A DNA stretch of 64,000 nt, taken from positions 113,470 through 177,469 of the forward strand of contig VTPC01090580.1 in assembly GCA_011009095.1 (NCBI GenBank), in the 5' to 3' direction. This document shows positions 25,296 through 36,200 of this stretch, in pieces (the stretch's first letter is position 1; every line of letters begins with the position of its first letter). The position numbers were made by a program, and so were the translations under genes. A model generated the notes under the pieces. That model searched no databases. It was not told where the DNA came from and saw only the letters and a program-made list of their open reading frames with translations. The DNA is from Ignelater luminosus. Lineage: Eukaryota; Arthropoda; Insecta; Coleoptera; Elateridae.

Positions 25296-26993
25296 TTATA
25301 GTTCAGGGGTCCCCAACCTTTTTGGATCTAAGAGCACATTCTAGGATATCGGTCGAGCAGCGGGCACCACTTATTTTTTCGAAGTAAATTTATAGTTGCA
25401 CATAATAGTTAGTAAATACACAGAATATACAAAAAAAATATTTAATTCCAAAAGTATAATTTGAACATAGTAACAAAGTTTATTGTTCCTCTTACAAAGG
25501 CATATTGCCTGTTGCGTTTCGGTTGCCCCGAGGGGATTCTTGTGATGTTGATTGCCAGCTGCCCTGTCATCTTTTTGGTGGTCGTCCGATGAGTCTTTTA
25601 CCTTGTGGTTTGTTGTTTCTGACGATTTTGGCTATTCTTGTCACATGTTGGTTCCACCCTCTTCTTTGCTTTCTTATCCATCTTTTTCTGCCGTTTTTTG
25701 CCAAAATTGTACATGGTATAAAAATTCTTTATAAAAAATATAAATCTCAAAGTCAATGTGATCTTTGGCACTGCATTTCATTGGCCATTGCTTCATAATT
25801 AGGAGAGTATGATGATATTCCTCCTCGTAAGCAATCATCAAGATGTTCATCTTTAAAGCGAGATCTGTTTTTGATTTTATGATATTCATTGTTGAAAACA
25901 ATGATTCACACAAGGATGCGGAACAGAAAAACGATCTTATCTTGTATGACGCTTTTTTCAAGAATGAAAATTTGTTTCTGTCAACTATATTCAAGAAGTT
26001 CTTATCTTATACATTGGATTTTAGGAAAATGTGGTTCTGAAGATCCAAATTTCGAGCTCCACTTTTTCTGTCCTCATTTGAACAAAACATTTACTTGGTA
26101 ATTAATAGGATTGATAAAAAACCATTGAAAACGCTTTTCAAACTGATCTTGAAGTAATTGAAGGTTGATAACAACTGATGATAAGTCAATTTCAGCATCG
26201 CCTATCATTTTTTCATATTTGGGAAATACACAAGTGACTTCATCTGCAGATGTGATATCCACAACACCAGTTTAGCTTTAAACGAGTTTACAGATTCAAT
26301 CGTTATAGCTATAACTAGGTTTGTCTTTCCCTCCAACTCCAAGTTTAAATAATTCAATCTTTTCATTATGTCTGCCATAAAACCCACATCCACCAACCAG
26401 CAAGAGTCTGTTAGTTCAACAAAATTTTGATTTTTAGTATTGAGATAATTTTTTATTTCTTCATATAAATTTACAAATCTTGCAAGAACTTTGCTTTAAC
26501 GAACCAACGCACTTCAGTATGCATCAGAAGAAGATTAGGATTTTCTAGTAGAGTCTTAAAAAGGCAGTGTTGCAAAGAGGCTGTTCGAATAAAGTTTACT
26601 ATTTTTGTAACTACTTTCATGACGTATCCAAAGATTCCTGGTAGATAATACAGTGATACGACATGAAGTTTAAAAATGATTTATCTTTCTTGCAAAGCGC
26701 AGTAAATCCACTGATATTACCAACCATTGCTGGTGCCCTTCAGCCGACAGCTTGTGCAGAGGCATATGTTCGAAATATGTTATACATTTTCTCACCTGTT
26801 GTTCGTCCTTTTATTGGTAATATTTTCAGTAGATCTTCTTTTACAGTAAAGTTACTAAATACCATTCTCGTCATAACTGCTAACTGTGCTGTGTCTCATA
26901 TATCTCTAGACTCGTCAAATTGTAGTGAGAACCAGTTACATATTTTCAAGTCATTTTTTAACTGAATTGGTATGTCTGTTGACATGGCATGTA

Positions 26994-28284
26994 CGAGGGT
27001 GGTCTGAAAAGTTTCCGACCTCAACGTGAAGATGGTAGCACTCGTAAATAAAAGCTACTGAATTTCGTTGTTCATCTGTTGACAGATACTCACCAAAGTT
27101 TCAGCCATTTTGGACGCGCAGTTTTTATGTAACAGTCGTTTGAGTGAGTTGATGTGAGTTTTTTTGTGAAAATGGACAAAAACGAGTATCGAGCTGTCAT
27201 TAAATATTTGTTTTTGAAAGGCAATACGCCTTTGCAAATAAAAGATGAGTTGGATTCTGTGTATGGGGACTCTGCACCATCATTTACCACAGTGAAATTT
27301 TGGGCTGCTGAATTTAAACGTGGCCGTAAGAGCTTGGGAGACGACGAACGTTCGGGACGTCCAAAAACTGCAACTACCGACGAAAACATCGCCAAAGTTC
27401 ACCAAATGGTGCTAGACGACCGCCGAATTACAGTGAGAGAGATAGCAGAGGTTATGAACATGTCAAAAGAACGTGTTTGTCACATATTAAATCAACATTT
27501 AGGCATGAGAAAGCTGTCCGCGCGTTGGGTGCCGCGTTTGCTCACGTTAGACCAAAAACGTGTTCGAATGAATATTTCCAACGCTCTTTTGGCGCAGTTT
27601 AGGCGAAATAAATCCGAGTTTTGGCGCCGATTAATTACTGTAGATGAAACTTGGATACACCATTATACGCCCGAAACAAAAATACAGTCCAAACAGTGGA
27701 CTGCAAAGGGGGAACCGGCTCCAAAAAAAGCAAAACTGTTTTTTCGGCTGGGAAAGTGATGGCGACTGTTTTTTGGGATAGTCATGGAGTTATTTTAATC
27801 GATTATCTTCAAAAAGGAAAAGCCATTACAGGAGCATACTATGCATCATTACTTGACAAACTGAAGGCAGAACTTGCGAAAAAACGGCCACGTTTGCAGA
27901 AAAAGAAAATCCTGTTTCACCAAGACAACGCACCGTCTCACACCTCAGCGGTTGCCATGGCGAAAATCCACGAATTACGGTTTGAACTGCTGGACCATCC
28001 GCCTTACTCACCAGATCTAGCCCCAAGCGACTTCTTTTTGTTCCCTCATCTAAAAATTGCGCTCGGAGGACAAAGATTTTCGTCAAATGAAGGGGCAATC
28101 ACCTTCGTGAACAATTATTTTGCAGAGAAAAATGCCGAGTACTATTTGGACAGGTAACAGAGATGGAAGCATCGCTGGGAGAAGTGTGTAGAGTTACAAG
28201 GAGACTATGTTGAAAAATAAAAAAAATTTTCAGAAAAAATGTCTTGTATCTTTGTTAGGTCGTAAACTTTTCAGACCACCCTCG
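26994..28284 (+). mobile_element. Tc1/mariner-type transposon, nearly complete (1,291 bp)
   Basis: The inverted ends start CGAGGGTGGTCTGAAAAGTT at 26994 and, in reverse, the same 20 bases at 28284; about 28 bp match with one or two differences. TA flanks both sides (26992-26993 and 28285-28286). The length is normal for mariner. The element is inserted into the hAT transposase: removing it and one TA rejoins the hAT reading frame across T-R-G|I-H-A-M-S-T-D. The ends and coding region are well preserved, so it is a young insertion relative to its host element. Confidence 0.96.
27172..28220 (+). pseudogene. mariner transposase, two small lesions
   Basis: Translation starts MDKNEYRAVIKYLFLKGNT at 27172; an upstream in-frame ATG at 27154 adds six residues. 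An N-terminal helix-turn-helix region includes ITVREIAEVMNMSKERVCHI. The catalytic triad is of the D,D34D type: TVDETWIHHY (Asp about residue 158), HQDNAPSHTS, and 34 residues later YSPDLAPSDFF. The sequence WVPRLLTLDQK matches the family WVPHEL linker. Two defects are seen. One base is missing in the A-run near 27733, shifting frame before TVFSAGKVMATVFWDS. A stop at 28155-28157 stands where family members have a Leu codon; the natural stop would be TAA 28218-28220. The protein is irritans-like by general resemblance to Himar-type sequences. Confidence 0.95.
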
Positions 28285-28804
28285 TATTCCTCTTGTGACG
28301 GTGTTATCCGACAACTGTAAATCTTGTATTGCTGATGACATAATCTCATGTTTGTTAGAAAATCCCTCAAATAAGCAAACAAATACGCGTAATATTTCTC
28401 TAATTCTAGCGTTGGGGTCCCCTGTTATAGTTTGTCGAAATATCTTTCAAATCTGTGCGCATTCTTTTGATGGTCTAGAATATCCCAATTTTTCATCCCT
28501 CATAGTTTAGAATGATTCTCCATTTTGTTCTTCGATTCTACTCGCTAGACTAGACTTTTCGCTATCATTCCTTTTTTTTTTGTTGCCATGTTTTACATTT
28601 TTTCTATTTGTTTTATATCTTTGTTGCTTCTTCGCATCATCTTGTTGGCAGCTGTGCGTATAATCTTTACGAAAATAATAAGACAACAAACTGTTGATAT
28701 AATAAACAAATCAAGGCTTTTTTATCATTGTGACGTTGTAAAACTTGTGTTAGTTTGTAAGAGAGGCAGTATAATCAATAAATTTCAATTTGTTAAATGT
28801 AAAT

Positions 28805-29020
28805 AAAGTTAGGTTAGGGTTAGGTTTGTCTGCTTTAAATGGTTCAGTTAGATTAGATTAAACCAATCTAGGTTAGTTTCTATAAAATTACAAATTAACC
28901 AGGTTAAGTTGAGTCAAATATGCTTTTCTTAGGTTAACTCAGGTTAAAAAGGTTGCGTCTGTTTCGTTATTTTGGTTAAAGCGAGGTTATGTTAGATCAA
29001 ACAGCTAACCTACCTAACGT
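28805..29020. repeat. AGGTTA-rich degenerate simple repeat
   Basis: The patch starts AAGTTAGGTTAGGGTTAGG and continues with scattered AGGTTA, GGTTAA and TAACC words. This resembles degenerate (TTAGG)n-like sequence that is common in many insect genomes. It is too diverged and short to call an interstitial telomere. Confidence 0.6.
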
Positions 29021-30599
29021 GTAATGTAAATTCTAAACAATAAAATAACATATACTAATTTTCTTGGATGCTTATATCCTATAATTCCTGAAATTACATT
29101 TATAATGGTTTTCTTTCATAAATAATTTGTATTCCGTAAGGTATTTTTATTTTCTGTGATTCTACAATTTGCATTTTTTTCTTCAGAGCTGCCTTATAAA
29201 CGAATCCAAAGACATTTATATGTTTAAACAATAGCGATTACAGACGTCAGCAAATTGTAGCTTGTTATGAACAATTTGTACGTGTTTCAAATTTTCTATT
29301 AGCTTTATACCAGAAAGGTTTAAAAATGATTTTTTCGTAAACCCGAAACATTTAATTAATTTAAATTCCTATGAGAGAATGATAATTATATTTAATATGC
29401 TATTACCATTATTACCTAACAATGTATTTGTTTATATTTCCATAAGTTCCTAATTTACATTTATTAAAATTCATGCAAGTAATGAAGAGTTATTATCAAA
29501 TAAACGACTTTAAATCTGTAAAGGCCATTATATACTTTTAACTAAATTATAGTTTATATAAAACATAAAACTAGACTTAGCTGTTAAAATTTTCTTTATT
29601 CTTATTTTTATTTTTGGTTGCAAGTATTCTTTTTCTATTCGTTCTAACTCTTAATTAAATGAAGGGGAAGTAGAACTTGCGTAGATTACCGTATTATAAG
29701 AACTTAACTAACCTAAATAAAAACGAAAATAAATACTAATTTACTGGAAGAGCTGTAATTTCAATAATGACCACTCATTTATACTTTAGAAAAAAAAAGC
29801 TCTGAGCATGAATTAAAAAGAAAACAAATAACCCAACCTATACCGTGAACTATAGTCAGGATACGATATTGTAACTTATAAAATGAAAGGAAACTAAACA
29901 AAAAGCATATAATAAAATGAAATTAATTCGAATTGTACGTTGTGATTGTGAGGTTCTCGATCATAATGACATGTTCTTTGCGACGCGGCGTATGTGGGGC
30001 CCCGAGCAAGTTACTAGCCACTATATCATACTGGTCCCCCACGCCCACTTTAAACAACGTCGTTACCTAACAACAATAACAATTTGTTACTGGAAATAGC
30101 TGCCCCGTAATAAGCAAAAGCGAACGGGTTAGAAGATCATTATTTCGATAATGTTAAACGCATTATTTGATATCATTCATCCCTTATAGTCGCTTTATAA
30201 TACACAACAGCCATATAAATTACATTCCTATAAAAGTCATCCTAATTAATTTAAACCATCAAAAATTATTTTTAGAAAATGCTGCCACTCTTATTAAAAA
30301 CAAATCCATTCTACTACCATAAGGTATTTAGTTTATAATTATGTGCCAGACAATTTTTTTCTTAATGGTGACAATTAAAAGCATGGATCAAGTATACTCA
30401 CAGGTGCTTTGGAATGCTATTAACTTCCTAAAAAAATAATTATATAAATTTTAAAGAAAATGTTTACAGCTGCGAATCCAGTTTCTTATTAATGAATAAA
30501 ATAAACTTCGAATATCTACGAATAGCCCCTACACAACAAACTAACATGTCGACAAACGTTTATTTCTGTCATGCCAAGAATATAACATATCTCTAATTC

Positions 30600-30660
30600 A
30601 GTTAGAGATTGTAAAGCGAGATTATCGAAAAACCTGGCTAGAGATAATCTCTTCGTGTGT
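30600..30660. promoter_or_regulatory. Possible GATA-factor binding-site cluster
   Basis: Within about 60 bp lie GATTATC (30630-30636) and the palindrome GAGATAATCTC (30641-30651), next to further AGAGATT words. Both fit loose GATA-factor sites. Being inside the intron of a GATA gene, an autoregulatory element is conceivable. Chance is a serious alternative in AT-rich DNA. Confidence 0.25.
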
Positions 30661-31671
30661 GATGAGAAGAGCTTCTGTATTCCGTACACTCCAGGGCAAA
30701 AACCTGTGACGAGTGTGTTGCTTTTCTTGCCTTTTTTTTATTATTCGTTTCTAACTACGTTAATTTTTCGATTTTTATCAAGACTAGTATCAGTGTTAGT
30801 TAAAATATTGAGGATGTCGACGTGATTTTACTAATTCTGTAGATAAATTAAATAGTTAAGTGTGATAGAAGAGTGAGTTTATGTTTGTTTCTCGTTTCCA
30901 ACTGAATATTAAATTAATATTAATATGGTAGCTGATCACCTGCAGAGTAAATGGTAGATAACTTGTATCTGTCAAGCTAAACGCAAGCTACCGAAATATC
31001 GCGTTATTATCTAATAGTTTATTACCTCGTATTATCAGTCAGTCAAATTTAATAGCCACCACTTTTTTTTCTGTGTGTGTTTTTTAATCAAAGACGGTTT
31101 CATTAAAATTTCCTTAATTGAAAATAATTATAGAACTTTTTTCGCGGTTATCTTTTATTTTATATGTTTTCCTTTGTTTGGGCTTGATGGTTTTTATTTC
31201 TGTAATAAATTATTTTTGTATGTTTTTTCTCCAAGATTAAATTAGTTCCAATAGGATTTGAAATTATGTATTTTATGGGAAGCAAAAAAATTATTTACTA
31301 TCATCCTTGTTGATTTGTTTCGGTTAATTTTCTTGCTATTGGTTTATTCCATATTATAACAATAATTGATGGCGCATGGTCTTGGAATTTTTAGACTTTC
31401 AAGTCGTGTATCAAAGTTAAACTAACTACAGTTAATCTACTAATAAATTGCTTGAGAAAGATTTGTAATCCAACAAACAATTCTCTAGTGCTTAGAAGTA
31501 CTGCAAAAAAATACATACTCACAGTAAATTAGGAATGAAAAAGTTTCTGCTTTCCATTGCTATTGTACTGGAAAGAACATTGAATTTTACAAAATCTACT
31601 GACAATTTGTTATTTGAAGATTTTCTATTGATGTTTATTATCTTACGCATTCTCTTGTTAAGAAGGTTAAG

Positions 31672-31990
31672 AAGGATTTTTTGAATTATAAAAAGTTAGA
31701 ACCTAAAGCCTTATGGTATGACCAAATATTTGTCAGTGAAAGTTGATTGTCATTCCTTGAATAGAACGCATTACAGTCAGTGCCCTATTGAATAACCGAA
31801 ATGTCATTAACACAGCAAAATTTATCAGTGTACACTCCAAGATTTTTTGATTTATAGGAATCTTATAGTACGACAAAATATTTGGTAATCCAACCTGATC
31901 GCCATTTCTTGAAATACATCCAATCAGCACTATCGTAGGTTAGTCCAAAAGGTCAACAACATATGAAAATCTATCAGAGTTTTGCTCAGT
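31672..31990. repeat. Tandem dimer of a roughly 160-bp unit
   Basis: Two successive units start AAGGATTTTTTGAATTATAA (31672) and AAGATTTTTTGATTTATAGG (31839). Each then has TTATGGTATGACCAAATATT or TTATAGTACGACAAAATATT, and later the TCAGTGCCCTATTG or CAGCACTATCGTAG segment. By eye they agree at about 65-70 percent. It could be a satellite fragment or part of a larger element. The family is unknown. Confidence 0.6.
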
Positions 31991-32149
31991 CTCTGAGCTA
32001 TAAATATATAGCTTTATAGCTGAACCAAATATTAGACAATTGAAACTGATAAAAAAAAGTCTAAAAAGGCGCTTCCTTTTTACTAGCGCTTATTACAATA
32101 TAGTTTTGTTTGTATTTGCATTTCCATCGTAACTTATTTCTGGATCTTA

Positions 32150-33200
32150 ATTTCTACTTAGCCTAAAGTATAGTCTTCTAAATAGATATTTAGACCTGTT
32201 GCAGCACTGTTTGAATTTAGGAAGCCCTATCTCTCTCCTAAATGTTTCGCTACTGCACTGTACACTCACTTGATATCGGTCTTTCTTTGCTTTACTATTC
32301 TGTATTTTTGTCTTCATCTTCCTCGCCTTGTAAAAGTCAGCTGCTTGGTGTTGGGACCGTCCTGAGTTGGGCCTCTCCGTTTGCGTTCTCTGTTTTGCTG
32401 CCACTTTATTGCTTTTTGTGCCTTATGCCTTCTAGGAATGGTTTAAGGGTTTTGCTCAAAGTTGACCAGGGCGTGGGCGTGCCAAGTTCTGCTGGACAGG
32501 ACAAGTTGCTGCAGTTTCTGTCGTTGTTCTGAACAAAGTCAGGGCAGGTGAAGATTCAATGTTCTAAATCGAAATATTATTTTGCTTCCATAATCGCTAA
32601 GACTGGAGTTGGATTTCCCGTGATTTGTGAGGACACTGACTTCACCGGCGACTATCTTGGTGAGGCCTACATTGTTGTGATCACCGTTGGCAAAAAGCAA
32701 TATGTGACCATTCCTTTGTCTGTAGCATCTCAAGTTGATCTCTTGTAGACGGGCTCTGCGGGGCTTTCTTTTGCTGGTAGTTTCCTCAGGTTATCATCTC
32801 GCACTCGTAGTCTAAACCTTTGTTGATTCTTATCTTCTGTATAGTTATACCGGCTATTAGTAGGACATAGGGCTTATAGGATCCGATGCACATAATTCTG
32901 CGGTTTTGGATGCGTGATATTTTGTTCCCATACTGTTACCCCGTATTGAAGTATCAAGATAATTGCTTTGGTGTAGATTGTCTTGACTTGTTCGGAGGGT
33001 TCCTCAGTTGCTTGGCTGCTAGAACCTTGGTTGTGGCCTTCCTGATGTGCAGCACGATCGGAGGTTGCTATTGATATGAATACCAAAATATCTGGTTGAC
33101 GCTACTCCCTGAATGTTCTTGTTGTTTGTCTTGACAGTTCGATTTTTGCTCATCATCATATAAATAGTCTTGCTCTACGAAATAGTTAACTTTTGTTTCG
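32150..33200 (-). pseudogene. LINE relic (RT thumb region)
   Basis: On the minus strand near 33080-32880 the sequence reads TSDRAAHQEGHNQGSSSQAT, then EQVKTIYTKAIILILQYGVT, then VWEQNITHPKPQNYVHRI. This matches the thumb/connection segment of R1/CR1-like reverse transcriptases (R-x-L-Y-x-A-I-I-x-x-I-L-x-Y-G-x-x-V-W). Upstream DDEQKSNCQDKQQ may be a decayed K-T-K segment after the active site. Below about 32870 the match fades, and the lower boundary is a guess. Stops and frame changes are frequent. Confidence 0.45.
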
Positions 33201-36200
33201 TGGTCTCTAATTTTTGTTCTATTTATTCCTTGTTTTGCCTCGTGGAGAGAATAGTTCATTGTCAGTGGCGATTTATGCAATTTTCCTTTGTGGTTTTGTC
33301 TTGTAAGGAGGGTTTTTACTCAGAAATTTCACAAGAGAAGACCACTCTGTCCTGTAGGTAGTTTTAGATTATCTTTACTAGTGTAAATGGGAAATTTCTA
33401 TCATGTAGGTGGTTTTGTTGTTTCCGGTTACCAGAAGCGCGCAACACAGTCAATGTCATAATCAGTAGTATGGCTCGAAGAGTCATCAATATAAAAAAAT
33501 ATCAAAGTTTTGCTTTTTGTGGCCAATGATAATTTTGATTTTGATTTTTGATTACTTATGGCCAGATATACGTAACACGTCATAATGGTGGATATTCAAG
33601 ACGTAAGGAAAGGATGGCGTGGTGAAAAGATTGAATTAGGAATTAAAGCAAATGTATGGACAGCAGTTGTAACTGTTAGGCCACAAAAAGAAATGAATGA
33701 AAAACCCTAAGAGGAATACTGAAAGACAACTAAAACAAGCACAAAATGGTCCTTAACCAGCTATATCTCTAAATCTAAAATGTATTGTCGTTTAGTTAAA
33801 ACCGTCTTGATTGTTTAAGTCTCTCAGGGACTAGGATGACAAACTCTTATGTACATGGCATGCATATCAAACAATTTTCATTGTCATCATCAAATATAGA
33901 CAGAAATTAAGTTCGGAACAAGATCTCTAGGGGAAGATGAAATTAAAACTTTCGACGTTTTTTCGTATTGAGCTCATAGTTTTCCCGTCTTTAACTAGAC
34001 ACAAGGTATATCTCTACTTCAGTAAAATTCTAGCTGGCTCTTGGAAAGTTCGTGATATTTATTTTTAACATCCTTGCTGTATTAACCACCCAGAAAATAA
34101 GAAGTCTGCTCATTCGACTAAATTATCTCACAGTTAGACATTAATTGTTTTTCTTCTTCGTTAAACTTAATACGCTGACAGACACTAGTCTAAAGGTAAT
34201 TCATCACAGTTTATTAAATTTTTAGTTTCATCCAACTACTGAAAGCTATACAGGTTCAATTTAGATGGAACTAATAATCTAATAGTTTAGATATTGCGAT
34301 TTTTGCTTGTCTTGATATAGACAAAAACCTCTACGAGGTGAATGACTAAATTAACTTTCCATGTTACCCTCCTGCTGCTAGGAAAAACCATCCGCTACTA
34401 ATGTTTGAGTTTATCATGTTACTTCAAATGCAATTTAGCACTCTTTTATACATTAAAGAGCAAGTATGTTTAGGAAAGACTTGCACCTGGCAATAAATGG
34501 AGTAATTGAACGATTTTCCTTCATACTGTTGTATCCCAGTTTCCAGTAGCTATAAAATTATTACTAACTGTAGTTTCTTTTTTGAAAATAACATTTGCTT
34601 GCCAATTCTAATTTTTTATTTTACATTAACCATTAAAGAAACAAACATTCTTGCTCTTTTTAACAAGGAGATGTTTTACAAATCGTATACCTTTTTCATA
34701 AATTTGTATCTTAATACGGCTTCACGCAGAAAAAAAAATATGATAAGTTGAGAAACGCTCTTTTTCAAAACTTACATCATAAAACATGAACTCATTTTTT
34801 AAAAGAACTCGAACAAAAGTTAACACAGCATTTAAAAATGACTATAAAAAATAATTACACTCCTTGACAGATAATAAAAGGATCTAATAAATCCAGAAGC
34901 CTCGCTACTGTATAACTGAACTGAACTAAAATTTATGAAGTGAGCGCACGCAGCGGGAATATCTTTTCAAGAATGAAACCGATTCTTAATCTTCTTTGTT
35001 CGTGATGTCGCTTTTTTCATTTCTCTTTAACGTTCAAACTTATAAATCATATAAACAAGGAAGAAAATAGGGTTGCGTAAAATGGGAATTCGTCAATAAA
35101 TAAATTTTATTAAAATATAAGTCCGGTAACGTAACAGTTCTAACCCGAGGCTAGAAACATGGCTTAACTAGAACGATTTCCAATTAGTATAAATCAACTC
35201 TACTAGCAATAATAAGAACCTGAAATTTTGATTGCGCTACTAGTTAGATGCCAAGAGAGAAAAATTTATCATACGTATGGCGAGCCTAATTCGGTAGCAG
35301 GGAACTAGTCGTCACATATCTAGAAATCCGTCGAACGATCTCTTACAAAAGCGCCTGTTGTTGACCAGATAAGGCAGAAATCTCTCTGAAACGCAATGAC
35401 CCGGAACTAAAGCTTCGCTAAGTAGGACCGGAAATAGTCCGGGGCAGAGACAAACACGAACGCCTTCCGGCTAGAAGCCCCGTCAGCGTTAAGTTAGTCG
35501 CATCCCCCTCATACAGACGAGCGATCTTTTAGATCTCCAGGATAATCGCGAGCATCGGGAAACGACGACGTCCAAACGTGGCTATTATATGAAAGAGAAA
35601 CCGAATCTCCTATTTCGTGAATTACATATTAGAGCCGCATTAGCATAACCGCTGTTGTAGATAGTTATTCTGTTAATGAGGTAACCATGCAGCATGCTAC
35701 ATGTATATAGTCTGACAGCTGACAGGGACATGCAGTCACGAGTGTGCTACTATTAGACGAACCTTTAAAGTCGTATGTTGTAACACCAGTTCATATTATA
35801 AATACGGGAAAAGCATTATTTGAATAGTACTTAATTCATACTAAATAATTGCCAATTATATGTCTACGAAAGCTTAAGTTCCGAATTTAAATTCAATTGT
35901 TTGTGCGGGTTTTAAGAAAATTAGTGCTGTTTTCATTTGAAAACTTGAATATTGTTTAAAATAATCTTAAAGTTATTCTAGCGACATCTATTCGCAGGTA
36001 CTGCAAAAGTTGTTGAATGTTAGGCTTCTTGGATATTTTTATTTTTATCAAAAATTTGAAGCTTTTGGTTTTTATTCGGAATTGAAGATTTGAGAAATTT
36101 ATAAAATCAATTAGAAAACTTTCTTTTGTTTTGTTTTAATAGTAGTGAAAATTTCCAAAATGAGGTTTCTATAGTCATTTTGGGCAGCCAATTGCCAATT

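Larger units (their letters stand above)
25674..28345 (-). pseudogene. hAT transposase (ZBED/GTF2IRD2-like), broken
   Basis: Reading down the minus strand, about 28345-28287 gives DLQLSDNTVTRG. After the mariner, about 26992-26480 gives STDIPIQLKNDLK, WFSLQFDESRDI, stop, DTAQLAVMTRMVF, NFTVKEDLLKILPIKGRTTG, MVGNISGFTALCKKD and HTEVRWFVKAKFLQDL. The next block, at 26400-26200, gives VDVGFMADIMKRLNYLNLEL and EGKTNLV. The end, near 25920-25860, gives SLCESLFSTMNIIKSKTDLA, the hAT C-terminal dimerisation block. The order and motifs are those of hAT transposases such as the ZBED5/GTF2IRD2-like group (first catalytic Asp in F-D-E-S, then H-T-E-V-R-W). Several in-frame stops (for example after DESRDI and after the AQAVG segment) show it is dead and older than the mariner it carries. 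Confidence 0.88.
25304..28424 (-). mobile_element. hAT transposon relic with an inserted mariner
   Basis: The left end starts CAGGGGTCCCCAAC at 25304. The right end, in reverse, starts CAGGGGACCCCAAC at 28424, giving a 14-bp inverted repeat with one mismatch. A perfect 8-bp duplication TTATAGTT lies on both sides (25296-25303 and 28425-28432), the hallmark size for hAT. Minus-strand hAT transposase sequence fills most of the interior. Subtracting the mariner and its extra TA (1,293 bp) leaves about 1,828 bp. That is too short for a full element: the transposase N-terminus, where a BED finger would be expected, is missing. The CAGGGGTCCCCAAC end is like that of Zaphod/Tip100-type hATs. Confidence 0.9.
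28433..31671. other. AT-rich intron with an AGGTTA-rich patch
   Basis: Apart from the AGGTTA-rich patch and the possible GATA-site cluster listed separately, no gene or bounded repeat was recognised. A GC-richer patch at about 29930-30120 includes GACGCGGCG and GGGGCCCCG; its 60-codon open frame resembles nothing known. Confidence 0.4.

Noticed and set aside
27826-28098. 90-codon minus-strand frame inside the mariner
   Set aside because: It is the antisense of well-supported transposase sequence.
28805-28830. Interstitial telomere repeat
   Set aside because: Only about three TTAGG-like words in a row; the rest is degenerate AGGTTA sequence common in insect DNA.
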